This document shows positions 55,581-64,000 of a stretch of 64,000 nt of DNA, one piece after another. Source of the DNA: JBNJFY01 sp051747265 (lineage in GTDB: Bacteria; Bacteroidota; Rhodothermia; Balneolales; Balneolaceae); the NCBI GenBank assembly GCA_051747265.1, contig JBNJFY010000005.1, positions 1-64,000 on the forward strand, written 5' to 3'. Positions within the stretch are counted from its first letter, which is position 1, and each line of letters starts with the position of its first letter. Below the pieces are notes generated by a model. The model saw nothing but the letters and a program-made list of their open reading frames with translations, had not been told where the DNA came from and ran no database searches. The translations under genes were made by a program, and so were the position numbers.

Positions 55581-56276
55581 ATGAGTGCTGAACGTCCCAT
55601 GATAGCGATTGGTGATATTCACGGTTGTGTCCGATCTGCGGAAGCTTTGCTGAATACCCTGATCGCTAAAGGGTGGGCGGATGAGCGCCAGACTATTTTT
55701 GTGGGCGATTACATTGATCGGGGTCCCGATTCCAAAGGGGTGGTAGATCTGGTATTGGATTACGGCAAGCAGTACGATACGGTAACCCTTCGGGGTAATC
55801 ATGAGCAAATGATGTTGGATGCTCACCAAACAGGTAATACTTCGCTGTGGCTGTCCAACGGGGGATCCGCAACCCTGAAATCCTATGATGCCCCGTATAA
55901 TAAATTAGAGTTGCCCTCCAATCATTTTCACTTTTACCGGAACACGAAGTTTTATCACCAGACGGAAGATTACGTGTTTGTCCACGCTGGATTGCCGCCC
56001 GATATGACGGTCGCAGAAGCCTTAGCCGATGAAAGCGTGTACGAGGATTTTCTATGGCAGCGCTCGCATCTGCATCTACCCGAAGTACCTTGGGAAAAAA
56101 CCGTGGTATTCGGTCATACTCCGCAAGCCGAGCCTTTGATCAAATCCCAACGCATCGGTATCGATACGGGATGTGTGTACAAACACCTATCCGGCATGGG
56201 AAAGCTCACCGCGGTTTTATTGCCTGAGCGGGAATTCGTATTCCAGGAATGTGTGGATGAGCCACAGCCGTATTAG
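55581..56276 (+). CDS. PPP-family metallophosphatase (serine/threonine type)
   Basis: 231 residues. The PPP metal-site motifs are in order: GDIHG 11-15, GDYIDRG (42-48), GNHE 72-75, plus later HAGLPP and GHTP. It is similar in size to bacterial PrpA/PrpE and ApaH-like enzymes. It could dephosphorylate proteins or split dinucleoside polyphosphates; the sequence alone does not decide. It probably shares a transcript with nusB. Confidence 0.85.
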   Translation: MSAERPMIAIGDIHGCVRSAEALLNTLIAKGWADERQTIFVGDYIDRGPDSKGVVDLVLDYGKQYDTVTLRGNHEQMMLDAHQTGNTSLWLSNGGSATLKSYDAPYNKLELPSNHFHFYRNTKFYHQTEDYVFVHAGLPPDMTVAEALADESVYEDFLWQRSHLHLPEVPWEKTVVFGHTPQAEPLIKSQRIGIDTGCVYKHLSGMGKLTAVLLPEREFVFQECVDEPQPY

Positions 56277-56346
56277 GTGGTTAGAAACATGCTTAAATTT
56301 GAGTGAGATAATAATAAACAGGGATTGGAAAGGGGAAATTAGATAG

Positions 56347-58281
56347 ATGAAGAGGTGGGTAACCTTATGTTTGGTAATCTTATTAGCAGGGATAATAGGA
56401 TGTGATGTCTTGACCTATAAACCGGAAGGAAAGAATCATCATGAAATTGATGCTACCCCGGTTAAAGTAACAATCGATTTAGAAGTAGAAGAAGATACAA
56501 TCGGGGTATGGGGACAGGTGCAACTAAATTTGGATCTGGATAGTCTTCATCTGGTTCAATTGAAAAGTTTAGAGGTTTATTTGGATGAAGAGAAGATTGA
56601 ATCGGAGTATGAAAACGGTCAATTAACTTTTCAATCATCAGATTATGAAGATGGGATCTACGATTTAGCCATAGTTGCTAGCACCACTACCGGAACGGGC
56701 AGCTTGGCCGATCATCTTGGGGTGGAGACCACCATATACGCGGATACAACCAAGGATATTTGGATTGATAATGGCCCGTTAAATAAAACAGATATTACGA
56801 ATATCGAATTAGTGGAGGGCAAGTATCTCAAAGTAGAGTGGGAACGATATGATCGTCCTCGTTTTGAGGGCTATCGCGTGAAGGAATCTTTTGGTGAAGG
56901 GGTGTATTATAACCGTGGAGTTGATAGAGCCTACATTACTGATCGTGATAGTACCGCTTGGATAGATAGTACCTATGGTGGGGCGAGCAAAATGTATGTC
57001 ATATACTCCGTTGGTAAAGATTTTGGAGTACGGTCAGGTGATATTTCAGAATTCGACTCAACAATTACTCCCTTGCATATTCAAAGTGTAACCAGATCTG
57101 GTATTAATGATGTTACCATTACCTGGGATAAAACCAAATTCCCCAATGCCTTTCAAAAATATGTCGTGTATGATAATACAAATTATAGAGAACCGTACTC
57201 GGGTAGGTTAACTTATCACACAGTTGCCACTATTGATGATATCAATACGACCCAAACAATGGACAAGCTCGCTTTAGGTACTTCTTCAACCTACTACATC
57301 AAATTGCCTTATGATCTATATAACACCGATGATGACGATCATAAAGCAGCTTTTTCAGACTCCGCTGAAGTAGCTCTGGGAACACGGTTTCATCCGGATA
57401 TCGATACAATAACGCGTATTCACTACTCCCAAGAAGCTCAGGCATATATCGGATATATTAACAGGTCCACATTGGTGAAAATGAATAGCCAGCTAGACAT
57501 CATCGATCAAACTGATGTGGATTTAGGAACCTTCCACCTAAGCACTAATGGTAAATTAATTGTTGGTTTAAAAGGTTCGACAGTCTATGTCTATGATCAT
57601 AATTTCACCTTATTGAACCAGATCGACTTATATGATATATATCCCGATTTTAATGCTCCATATGTGTACAAGCCTATAATAAGTGATACGGGAATAATGC
57701 TATTTAATTTAAGAGATAGTGATCCGCCTTCAACGTATATCAGAGGCTCTGATGGCATAGATTTAATGAGTGGTGAACATTTGGAAACATTGACATACGA
57801 TGAAGGAGGGTTAAATTTCCGGGCCTATTATGCAATTAGTGCAGATGGAAAATATGTAGTTGCTAATTGGGAAAGTCCATCTGGTATAAATGTGTATAAA
57901 TTGCAGGGAGATACCTTGGTTTATGAAAGGGATTACAGCGTAGGGAAAAGAAATAGATTTTTAGATAATGACACCTTTTTGAAAATTGACTATGGTTATC
58001 CAGAGAAGTTAGGGTGTTTCACTTTTCCCGGGAATGATCTGATATGGGAAGTGCAATTAGAATTTCTTATTAGCAATGTAAGTGTAGATACAAGAACAGG
58101 ATTGATTTCATATTACGATCGTGCAAATGATAAGGTCATAATCCGAAACTTAGTGGATGGCACTAAATATGGGACTGTGGTCGAAGGGTTACTGCCCTCC
58201 AATATCACAGGTAATTTGATGGGGGATTATTATTGGGTAAGAAATGGATATTCTAAACGGATTGATGATGTTCTACAATAA
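56347..58281 (+). CDS. Large exported lipoprotein, Fn3-like and propeller-like, unknown function
   Basis: 644 residues. Lipobox IIGC, C19. The first half has Ig/Fn3-like strands (about 40-330; e.g. LKVEWERYDRPRFEGYRV and VTITWDKTKFPNAFQKYVV). The second half (about 345-640) has repeating short beta stretches suggestive of a propeller (TNGKLIVGLKGSTVYVYDHN). It is AT-richer than the flanking housekeeping genes. It overlaps the next gene by 17 bases, so both are made together. No family recognised; an outer-surface role is likely. Confidence 0.68.
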   Translation: MKRWVTLCLVILLAGIIGCDVLTYKPEGKNHHEIDATPVKVTIDLEVEEDTIGVWGQVQLNLDLDSLHLVQLKSLEVYLDEEKIESEYENGQLTFQSSDYEDGIYDLAIVASTTTGTGSLADHLGVETTIYADTTKDIWIDNGPLNKTDITNIELVEGKYLKVEWERYDRPRFEGYRVKESFGEGVYYNRGVDRAYITDRDSTAWIDSTYGGASKMYVIYSVGKDFGVRSGDISEFDSTITPLHIQSVTRSGINDVTITWDKTKFPNAFQKYVVYDNTNYREPYSGRLTYHTVATIDDINTTQTMDKLALGTSSTYYIKLPYDLYNTDDDDHKAAFSDSAEVALGTRFHPDIDTITRIHYSQEAQAYIGYINRSTLVKMNSQLDIIDQTDVDLGTFHLSTNGKLIVGLKGSTVYVYDHNFTLLNQIDLYDIYPDFNAPYVYKPIISDTGIMLFNLRDSDPPSTYIRGSDGIDLMSGEHLETLTYDEGGLNFRAYYAISADGKYVVANWESPSGINVYKLQGDTLVYERDYSVGKRNRFLDNDTFLKIDYGYPEKLGCFTFPGNDLIWEVQLEFLISNVSVDTRTGLISYYDRANDKVIIRNLVDGTKYGTVVEGLLPSNITGNLMGDYYWVRNGYSKRIDDVLQ

Positions 58282-58990
58282 GATTGTTTTTGGATTACTC
58301 ATTTTAGTTGCCACATCAGGCTCAATTCATGCGCAACAAAATCATGTCGACTTATCTGCGAATGTTGCATACAACAGTTTTTCCTTTATTGACTTAGGGA
58401 AGATACAATCACAACTTATTTCATCGTATTTCCCCGACGGGTCACTTACCTATTTGAATGAACTGGCTGAGTTTCCCCCACATTATGGCGCTGGTCTTTC
58501 ATTGGGGAAATGGTTTGGGGAGATAAAATTTAGTTTGCGATACAGCTATCAGTCCACCGGAAGCCGGTATCACTATTCGGATTATTCGAGTGAAATGGTG
58601 TTCAACTCGGTGATTTACAGTCACTTTGGGGGAATAGAGGGTTTGTACAAACTTAATCTCCCCAGTAATAAGCTAGATTTCTACGCGGGTGGGAGCCTTT
58701 CCAAATTTTTTGGAAAGTATTCATTTGATGGGGAGTTCAGTATCGGTGACAATTTCTCCTCCTCGAGTGACCACATAAATGTGGATGGTACAGGAGTGGA
58801 AATATTCAGCAGAATTAAATATCGATTACGGGAATTTTTCGTTTTTTTTGACATGGGATATTTAACAGTTATCGACTCCAATATGGAATACAGAGGGGAA
58901 ACGAACGAAGGACCCAATAAACCCATCGTAGAATGGGATGGGTTACGCCTTCGAACTGGAGTGGGCGTAAGTATGAATTACAATAATTAA
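58265..58990 (+). CDS. Predicted outer-membrane beta-barrel protein
   Basis: 241 residues from the ATG at 58265 (an earlier in-frame ATG at 58244 lies deeper in the upstream gene). Signal peptide about 1-27 (SGSIHAQ end). The body is alternating polar-hydrophobic strands (HVDLSANVAYNSFSFI, WFGEIKFSLRYSYQSTG, LDFYAGGSLSKFFG, GLRLRTGVGVSM) ending close to the C-terminus, as in small outer-membrane barrels. Overlap with the lipoprotein gene suggests the two proteins cooperate. No family recognised. Confidence 0.65.
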   Translation: MMFYNKIVFGLLILVATSGSIHAQQNHVDLSANVAYNSFSFIDLGKIQSQLISSYFPDGSLTYLNELAEFPPHYGAGLSLGKWFGEIKFSLRYSYQSTGSRYHYSDYSSEMVFNSVIYSHFGGIEGLYKLNLPSNKLDFYAGGSLSKFFGKYSFDGEFSIGDNFSSSSDHINVDGTGVEIFSRIKYRLREFFVFFDMGYLTVIDSNMEYRGETNEGPNKPIVEWDGLRLRTGVGVSMNYNN

Positions 58991-59011
58991 TCTAATAGAT
59001 ACGGTTTTTTA

Positions 59012-60112
59012 ATGAGTTTACGATGTGGAATTGTCGGGCTGCCCAATGTGGGTAAGTCCACTTTATTTAATGCTTTAAGTGACGCTGGAGCCGAATCGGC
59101 CAATTTTCCTTTTTGTACCATCGATCCCAATGTGGGACTGGTGCCGGTGCCTGATGAACGCCTGGAAAAACTGAGTGAACTGGCTGGACCGGAAAAAACG
59201 ATTCCTACCAGCATTGAGTTTGTGGATATCGCCGGATTGGTGAAAGGTGCCTCCGAAGGAAAAGGGAAGGGCAATGCCTTTCTTTCTCATATTCGGGAAG
59301 TGGACATCATCATTCATGTGGTGCGTTGTTTTGATGATACCAATGTGATCCATGTGGAAGGCGATGTCAATCCGGAGCGGGATATCAATATCATTGAGGA
59401 TGAGCTGCTGCTCAAAGATCTGGAAACCATCGAGAAGCGGGTGGAAACCTTTAGAAAGAACGCCAAGAGCGGAGCCAAGGAAGATATCCGTAACCTGGAG
59501 ATCGCCGAGCAACTGCAAGAGCATGTGGAAGAGGGCAAGAGCGTACGCAGCTTTGATGTGGATCTGACCGAGCATGAAGGCTTTTTGGATCTGCATCTGC
59601 TTACCAATAAACCCGTGCTTTATGCTTGCAACGTCTCCGAAGAGGATCTTCCTGACGCGGAAGGCAACGAATACGTTGAGCAAGTTAAAGAACACGCCGC
59701 TCGCTTCGATGATGAAGTGGTGGTGTTCTGCGCCAAGATCGAAGCTGAAATCGCTGAGCTGGATGATGAAGAGAAGGAAATGTTCCTGGAAGAGCTGGGG
59801 GTGAGCAGCGCGGGTCTGGATCGCTTGATCCAAGGGGCTTACCGCGAGCTGGGGCTAATCACCTACTTTACAGCCGGTGAAAAAGAAGTGCGTGCTTGGA
59901 CGATCCGCAAGGGTACCAAAGCCCCGCAAGCCGCTGGTGAAATCCACTCCGACTTTGAACGCGGTTTTATTCGAGCCGAAACGATCGCCTATGAGGATTA
60001 TGTGAAGTACGGCTCAGAGAAAGCAGTCAAAGAAGCCGGAAAGATGCGCCAGGAAGGGAAAGACTACGTTGTCCAGGACGGCGATGTGATGCTCTTCCGT
60101 TTCAACGTTTAG
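59012..60112 (+). CDS. ychF: Ribosome-binding ATPase YchF
   Basis: 366 residues, standard length. P-loop GLPNVGKST (9-17), G3-like DIAGLVKGAS, coiled-coil insertion at about 130-170, a TNKPVLYACNV stretch at the position of the NKxD motif (here NxxE-type, which favours ATP over GTP), and a C-terminal TGS domain (about 280-364). It binds ribosomes and responds to redox and stress. The stop TAG (60110-60112) is the first part of a TAGGCAGA tandem word. Confidence 0.95.
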   Translation: MSLRCGIVGLPNVGKSTLFNALSDAGAESANFPFCTIDPNVGLVPVPDERLEKLSELAGPEKTIPTSIEFVDIAGLVKGASEGKGKGNAFLSHIREVDIIIHVVRCFDDTNVIHVEGDVNPERDINIIEDELLLKDLETIEKRVETFRKNAKSGAKEDIRNLEIAEQLQEHVEEGKSVRSFDVDLTEHEGFLDLHLLTNKPVLYACNVSEEDLPDAEGNEYVEQVKEHAARFDDEVVVFCAKIEAEIAELDDEEKEMFLEELGVSSAGLDRLIQGAYRELGLITYFTAGEKEVRAWTIRKGTKAPQAAGEIHSDFERGFIRAETIAYEDYVKYGSEKAVKEAGKMRQEGKDYVVQDGDVMLFRFNV

Positions 60113-60286
60113 GCAGACGGCAGATGGCAGATGGCAGACGGCAGATGGCAGATGTGCCTTCGTAGCTGAAGGTAATTACTTGCCTTTTCAGCACACTGAT
60201 TTAAAAAAGGTTAAAAAATGATGCAGCCAGCAACCAAACTACGTCTGCCATCTGCCATCTGCCATCTGCCGTCTTCCATCTGCCTA
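60110..60286. repeat. GGCAGATG-word inverted repeat joining two stop codons
   Basis: Left arm: TAGGCAGACGGCAGATGG and further 7- to 8-base words from 60110. Right arm, minus strand from 60286: TAGGCAGATGGAAGACGG and further words to about 60243. Each arm starts with the stop codon of its gene (ychF and the SPOR lipoprotein). The central 85 bases are ordinary sequence. Confidence 0.85.
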
Positions 60287-60889
60287 GTTACCGTTTCTAG
60301 TCTGTTCCCGAATTTCGAAGGGACGCTGTAGTAGGCGCTTCAAGGCGCTGTCGGAGGGGACCTCCGTGGGGTTGATGCGATCGTGCACCACCCAGGCATC
60401 GGGGTAACGACGTTTGACCAGGCGAGAGAAATCAATAGCTTGCTCGCGCTGACTGAAATCACCCACATGCACACGGTAGTAGGGTTGACGAAAGATGATA
60501 TAGGTATTGGGCTGATAATCCGTACCCAGCTCAGCCATCCAGCGTCGAAATTTACTGGACACCGAATCGGCCACATTCACATTTCGGCTAGACATTAGTT
60601 GAATGCGATACCCTTCATTGGCCACTTCTTTTTGCTCTCCGGTTTCCTCCGGCGGACGCCAGGTAAAAGCTTCGGGCATATCGTGGGTGCGACGCGCGTA
60701 GGGATCGGAAAGATCCGAACGATTTCGATCCAGTTGGGATAAATTCTCATTTGAGACATCATCCACAGCAGCTTGATCTTTGGGCTCGGATTTACCAGAT
60801 GCGGGAGATTGCGTCGATTCACTGGTCGCACAACTAAGCGAAACCACGCTGATCAACAAAAGGGTAGCTAGTGTTCGGAAATTAGGCAT
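60284..60889 (-). CDS. SPOR-domain lipoprotein
   Basis: 201 residues from the ATG at 60889; the frame is open further but only this start gives a lipoprotein signal (ISVVSLSC, C20). A low-complexity linker rich in Ser, Lys and Asp (about 22-100) is followed by a C-terminal SPOR domain (about 105-187; EGYRIQLMSSRNVNVADSVS, YYRVHVGDFSQREQA). SPOR domains bind denuded peptidoglycan at division sites. Its stop TAG opens the minus-strand arm of the word repeat facing ychF. Confidence 0.85.
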   Translation of the reverse strand: MPNFRTLATLLLISVVSLSCATSESTQSPASGKSEPKDQAAVDDVSNENLSQLDRNRSDLSDPYARRTHDMPEAFTWRPPEETGEQKEVANEGYRIQLMSSRNVNVADSVSSKFRRWMAELGTDYQPNTYIIFRQPYYRVHVGDFSQREQAIDFSRLVKRRYPDAWVVHDRINPTEVPSDSALKRLLQRPFEIREQTRNGN

Positions 60890-60968
60890 ATATAGATCGT
60901 GGAACCGAATTAATAATGATTGCATTGGGTAACGCGATAATCGAATATCTGTTTTCCAAGGATGATGA

Positions 60969-61835
60969 TTATGATCCCACCGGATGCCAGGTGGTTTTAA
61001 TTTCCTGCGTATCCTGGATCCAGTACGGGGATTCACAGATTTCCGCATCATTCCAATCATCCACTGGGCGATGAAAGACACGTTTCAGGTTTTCTGTGGC
61101 GGTTTCATCAATATCCTTGCGCATATCCTCATCGGATTTGGTATAGATCAAGGCGTTCACATCCATGTGCGAGGCAAAATGTGGATAGAGCTCATCGGTA
61201 TAACCGGTTAAAATGTTCACCACGCCGCCGGGTACATCAGAGGTATCCAGTACTTCCGCAAAGCTGATGGAAATTAATGGGGCTGTTTGGGAGGCCTGCA
61301 TCACGCACGTATTTCCACCCACGATTGCCGGAGCCATCAAAGAGACCAAACCCAGCAAGGGCGCTTCATCCGGACACATAATGGCCACTACGCCGGTGGG
61401 CTCCGGCTTGGAGAAGTTAAAGTGCGCGCTGGCTACGGGATTCACCGTGCTGAAGATCTGCTGGTATTTATCCGACCAACCCGCGTAGTAGATGAGCCGA
61501 TCGATGGAAGTTTGTACTTCTTCCCGGGCTTTCTTCTTGCTGTAGCCCATCTGCTGCAATTCATCCACAAACTGAGCGGTGCGTCCTTCCAGCATTTCGG
61601 CGATCCGATAGAGGATCTGTCCACGGTTATAAGCGGTGCGCTGACTCCACCCGGAAAACGCTCCGCGAGCAGCCACTACGGCATCCCGGAAATCCTTGCG
61701 GGAGCACTGACATGCATTGGCCAGCCAGTTCTCTTTCTGATCATAGATTTTGTAGGTCCGGCCGGATTCGGTGCGCGGAAATTTCCCGCCGATGTACGTT
61801 TTATAGGTCTTTTGTACGGAAATTCGATCTGCCAT
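60969..61835 (-). CDS. Half-length aldehyde dehydrogenase homologue, catalytic part missing
   Basis: 288 residues. Clear ALDH N-terminal sequence: FSGWSQRTAYNRGQILYRIAEML, a GVVAIMCPDEAPLLGLVSLM stretch (normal PWNFPL is PDEAPL), and PGGVVNILTGY. It ends before the LELGG Glu and the catalytic Cys, so it cannot be an active dehydrogenase. It is not a recent truncation: it has a proper stop and its own tail, and lies 31 bases after a full ALDH. A paired subunit or scaffold role in the deoC-ALDH unit is likely. Confidence 0.85.
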   Translation of the reverse strand: MADRISVQKTYKTYIGGKFPRTESGRTYKIYDQKENWLANACQCSRKDFRDAVVAARGAFSGWSQRTAYNRGQILYRIAEMLEGRTAQFVDELQQMGYSKKKAREEVQTSIDRLIYYAGWSDKYQQIFSTVNPVASAHFNFSKPEPTGVVAIMCPDEAPLLGLVSLMAPAIVGGNTCVMQASQTAPLISISFAEVLDTSDVPGGVVNILTGYTDELYPHFASHMDVNALIYTKSDEDMRKDIDETATENLKRVFHRPVDDWNDAEICESPYWIQDTQEIKTTWHPVGS

Positions 61836-61866
61836 AATGATTGCGCGTATTATCTAAGCTAATCAG

Positions 61867-63360
61867 TTAGTCTAATTTCAAATAGGGGAGTAAGCCGTGG
61901 AGTCCGCCTTCACGTCCCATGCCGCTCTCTTTGTAGCCGCCAAAGGGCGAAGTGGGATCAAACTTGTTGAAGGTATTGGACCAGACCACCCCGGACCGCA
62001 GCTGAATGCCGCTGTCGAATATTTTGGAGCCTTTATCGGTCCATACGCCCCCGGAAAGTCCGTAAGGCGTATTGTTGGCTTTATCCACCACTTCACTGGG
62101 AGTACGGAACGTTTGAATGGTGAGCACCGGACCGAAAATTTCTTCCTGCACAATACGGTTAGATTGACTCACATTGGTAAAAATAGTCGGTCGGCAGAAG
62201 AAGCCCTTGGAGGGTACTTCGCAATCGGCTTGGTGCATGTCCGCGCCTTCATTCACGCCAATCTCCAGATAATCGCTGATCTTCTCGTATTGCTCCTGAG
62301 AATTGATGGCTCCGATATCTGTATTTTTATCCATCGGATCACCCACAATCAGCGTGTCCATGCGCTCCTTGAGTTTGCGCGTGAACGTCTCGGCAATGCC
62401 TTCCTGCACAAACAAGCGGGATCCGGCACAGCAGACATGGCCTTGATTGAAGAAAATAGCGTTGATCACTCCTTCCACGGCTTGGTCAATGGCGGCATCT
62501 TCATAAATGATGTTAGCGCCTTTGCCGCCCAGTTCCAGCGTGCAGGGAATATCCTTGCCGGCCAGTGCTTTCTTAATCAGCTTACCCACCGCGGTGGATC
62601 CGGTGAAGGCTACCTTGTCAATATCATCGTGATTGACCAGCGAAGCGCCCGTCTCACCCGCTCCGGTCACGATATTAACCACGCCATCGGGGAGCCCGGC
62701 TTCGTCAACTAATTCCGCGAATTTCAGGGCGGTGAGGGAGGTGGTTTCGGCAGGCTTAAGGACCAGGGTGTTTCCGGTAGCCAGCGCCGGAGCCACTTTC
62801 CAGGCCAGCATCAGCAGGGGGAAATTCCAGGGGATGATTTGCGCGGCCACGCCATGAGGCTGCGGCGATTTCCCCGGGAAAGCGTATTCCAGCTTATCCG
62901 CCCAACCGGCGTAGTAAAAAAAGTGAGCCGCCGCCAGAGGCACATCCACATCGCGGGATTCCCGGATGGGCTTGCCGCCGTCCATGGATTCGATAATGGC
63001 GAATTCGCGGGCGCGTTCCTGAATCATGCGAGCCAATCGGAATACATACTTGCCACGCTCGCGTCCGGAGAGCTTTTGCCAGGCTTTCAGTCCTTGGCGA
63101 GCTGCATTCACCGCTTTGTCGATATCCGTTTGGCCAGCTTCGGCAATTTGGGCCAGTGTTTCTTCCGTAGCCGGATTGATAGAATCGAAATAAGTTTTGG
63201 ATTCCGGTGTGACGAATTCCCCACCGATATATAATTCATATTGATCCTTCAGCTCTACGAAATCGGAGCTTTGTGGAGCCGGCGCGTAATCCCAGCCATG
63301 GCTAAAATCGAGACTTCGATTGGGCGAGGTCGGTTTTTGAGTGACTTGTTGATCAGACAT
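61867..63360 (-). CDS. Aldehyde dehydrogenase of the deoC-ALDH operon
   Basis: 497 residues, full length. PWNFP at 177-181, cofactor-site K202, general base E276 (LELGG), catalytic C310 in FNQGHVCCAG (His replaces the usual Gln two residues before it). NAD(P)-dependent oxidation of an aldehyde. Next to deoC the natural substrate is the acetaldehyde released from deoxyribose-5-phosphate. The start is the ATG at 63360. The half-length homologue follows. Confidence 0.92.
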   Translation of the reverse strand: MSDQQVTQKPTSPNRSLDFSHGWDYAPAPQSSDFVELKDQYELYIGGEFVTPESKTYFDSINPATEETLAQIAEAGQTDIDKAVNAARQGLKAWQKLSGRERGKYVFRLARMIQERAREFAIIESMDGGKPIRESRDVDVPLAAAHFFYYAGWADKLEYAFPGKSPQPHGVAAQIIPWNFPLLMLAWKVAPALATGNTLVLKPAETTSLTALKFAELVDEAGLPDGVVNIVTGAGETGASLVNHDDIDKVAFTGSTAVGKLIKKALAGKDIPCTLELGGKGANIIYEDAAIDQAVEGVINAIFFNQGHVCCAGSRLFVQEGIAETFTRKLKERMDTLIVGDPMDKNTDIGAINSQEQYEKISDYLEIGVNEGADMHQADCEVPSKGFFCRPTIFTNVSQSNRIVQEEIFGPVLTIQTFRTPSEVVDKANNTPYGLSGGVWTDKGSKIFDSGIQLRSGVVWSNTFNKFDPTSPFGGYKESGMGREGGLHGLLPYLKLD

Positions 63361-63388
63361 AATAACAGCGTAATCGATTCAAAATCGG

Positions 63389-64000
63389 TTAATCATTGGA
63401 GAAGTAATCGGCACTTTGGTAGGAGCCGGTATCTTGCTTGATGATCTGCATGAGCACATCATTGGTTAGTGAACTGGCTCCAAAACGAAATAGGTCAGGA
63501 GTGAGCCAGTCGGATCCCAGCGTTTCATAGACCATGACCAGGTACTGTATAGATTGCTTGGCTTTCCGAATGCCCCCGGCGGGTTTCATACCGATCTTTT
63601 GGCCGGTCTGATGGTAGAAATCGCGAATGGCTTCCAACATCACCAAGGTGACTGGCTGGGTAGCCGCGGGAGAGACTTTCCCGGTGGAGGTCTTAATGAA
63701 ATCCGCACCCGCGTGCATGGCCAAGTCACTGGCTTTACGGACATTCTCCAGGGTTTCCAATTCGCCGGTTTCCAGAATGACTTTCAGGTGAGCATCGCCG
63801 CAGGTTTCTTTGGTGGCCGCAATCTCATCATATACCTGGGCGTATTCACCGGTTAGGAAAGCACCCCGACTGATCACCATATCTACTTCGTCGGCACCTT
63901 CGCCCACCACATAACGGACCTCTTCCAGTTTTTCCTCAATAGGAGCCATACCGCTGGGAAAGGCAGTAGCTACACTGGCCACATTTATGCCGGTATCTTT
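63389..64000 (-). CDS. deoC: Deoxyribose-phosphate aldolase, 5' end beyond the window
   Basis: 203 residues visible; the frame remains open to the edge (KDTGINVASVATAFPSG at the start of what can be seen). The Schiff-base lysine lies in FIKTSTGK and the second active-site lysine in MKPAGGIR. It splits 2-deoxyribose-5-phosphate into glyceraldehyde-3-phosphate and acetaldehyde in nucleoside salvage. The full ALDH gene follows 28 bases later, which suits onward oxidation of the acetaldehyde. Confidence 0.93.
   Translation of the reverse strand, partial: KDTGINVASVATAFPSGMAPIEEKLEEVRYVVGEGADEVDMVISRGAFLTGEYAQVYDEIAATKETCGDAHLKVILETGELETLENVRKASDLAMHAGADFIKTSTGKVSPAATQPVTLVMLEAIRDFYHQTGQKIGMKPAGGIRKAKQSIQYLVMVYETLGSDWLTPDLFRFGASSLTNDVLMQIIKQDTGSYQSADYFSND

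Noticed and set aside
60890..61081. N-terminal extension of the SPOR lipoprotein
   Set aside because: The upstream part overlaps the half-length ALDH gene in another frame and would place the lipobox in mid-protein.

Overview
The window reads like a chromosome segment of a free-living Gram-negative bacterium of the Bacteroidota/Balneolota/Rhodothermota assemblage, most likely a Balneolaceae-like marine or halophilic heterotroph. This is an inference from several things: a type IX secretion (T9SS) C-terminal sorting domain, many lipoboxes, DUF6702 + HupE/UreJ + M1 peptidase neighbours, a cysteine-poor DksA-like protein, and Shine-Dalgarno sequences that are present but not universal. It is a scaffold with two 100-N gaps, both inside repeat arrays (45171-45270 and 51952-52051).

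Layout. 0-4 kb: a Nudix-membrane fusion and a PH-domain protein, then intergenic DNA full of composite hairpin repeats. 4-14.7 kb: a long minus-strand housekeeping block, thrS-infC-rpmI-rplT, terminator, pheS-pheT-(coiled coil)-zapA-ymdB-lolD, then a TPR protein. infC appears to start at a rare AUC codon. 14.9-25 kb: a signalling block with four histidine kinases (HisKA, HisKA_3 and two HisKA_2 types), an Rcp1-like and a LuxR-type response regulator, an SDR oxidoreductase and small unknown proteins. 25-42 kb: a class V aminotransferase, UPF0182, secreted peptidases (M61-PDZ-NTF2 fusion, M1, M28), glycosyltransferase, MFS carrier, HupE/UreJ, a GIY-YIG protein between two related hairpins, a YqaE-type peptide and PrmA. 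42-46 kb: an accessory, probably metal-related patch with an Asp-loop repeat lipoprotein, a SHOCT protein, a lipoprotein that is one quarter methionine, a frameshifted P-II-like gene, two MITE-like elements and a 131-bp tandem array. 46-51 kb: ECF sigma factor, T9SS subtilase, QueG, DUF3365 haem lipoprotein. 51.4-53.3 kb: a ~574-bp long-period repeat array with no convincing genes. 53.3-64 kb: a CarH-like B12-binding protein without a DNA-binding domain, tRNA-Val, nusB, a PPP phosphatase, an AT-rich lipoprotein/outer-membrane pair, ychF, a SPOR lipoprotein, and a half-length ALDH - full ALDH - deoC deoxynucleoside catabolic operon cut by the window edge.

Most unusual signals. (1) Tandem short words begin exactly at the stop codons of at least seven genes, often forming an inverted pair between convergent genes. 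(2) A composite hairpin family keeps its flanking modules while the central stem changes completely yet stays self-complementary. (3) Three MITE-like families are present, two with recognisable target duplications. (4) The 42-46 kb accessory patch. No CRISPR array, phage or recognised defence system was seen.
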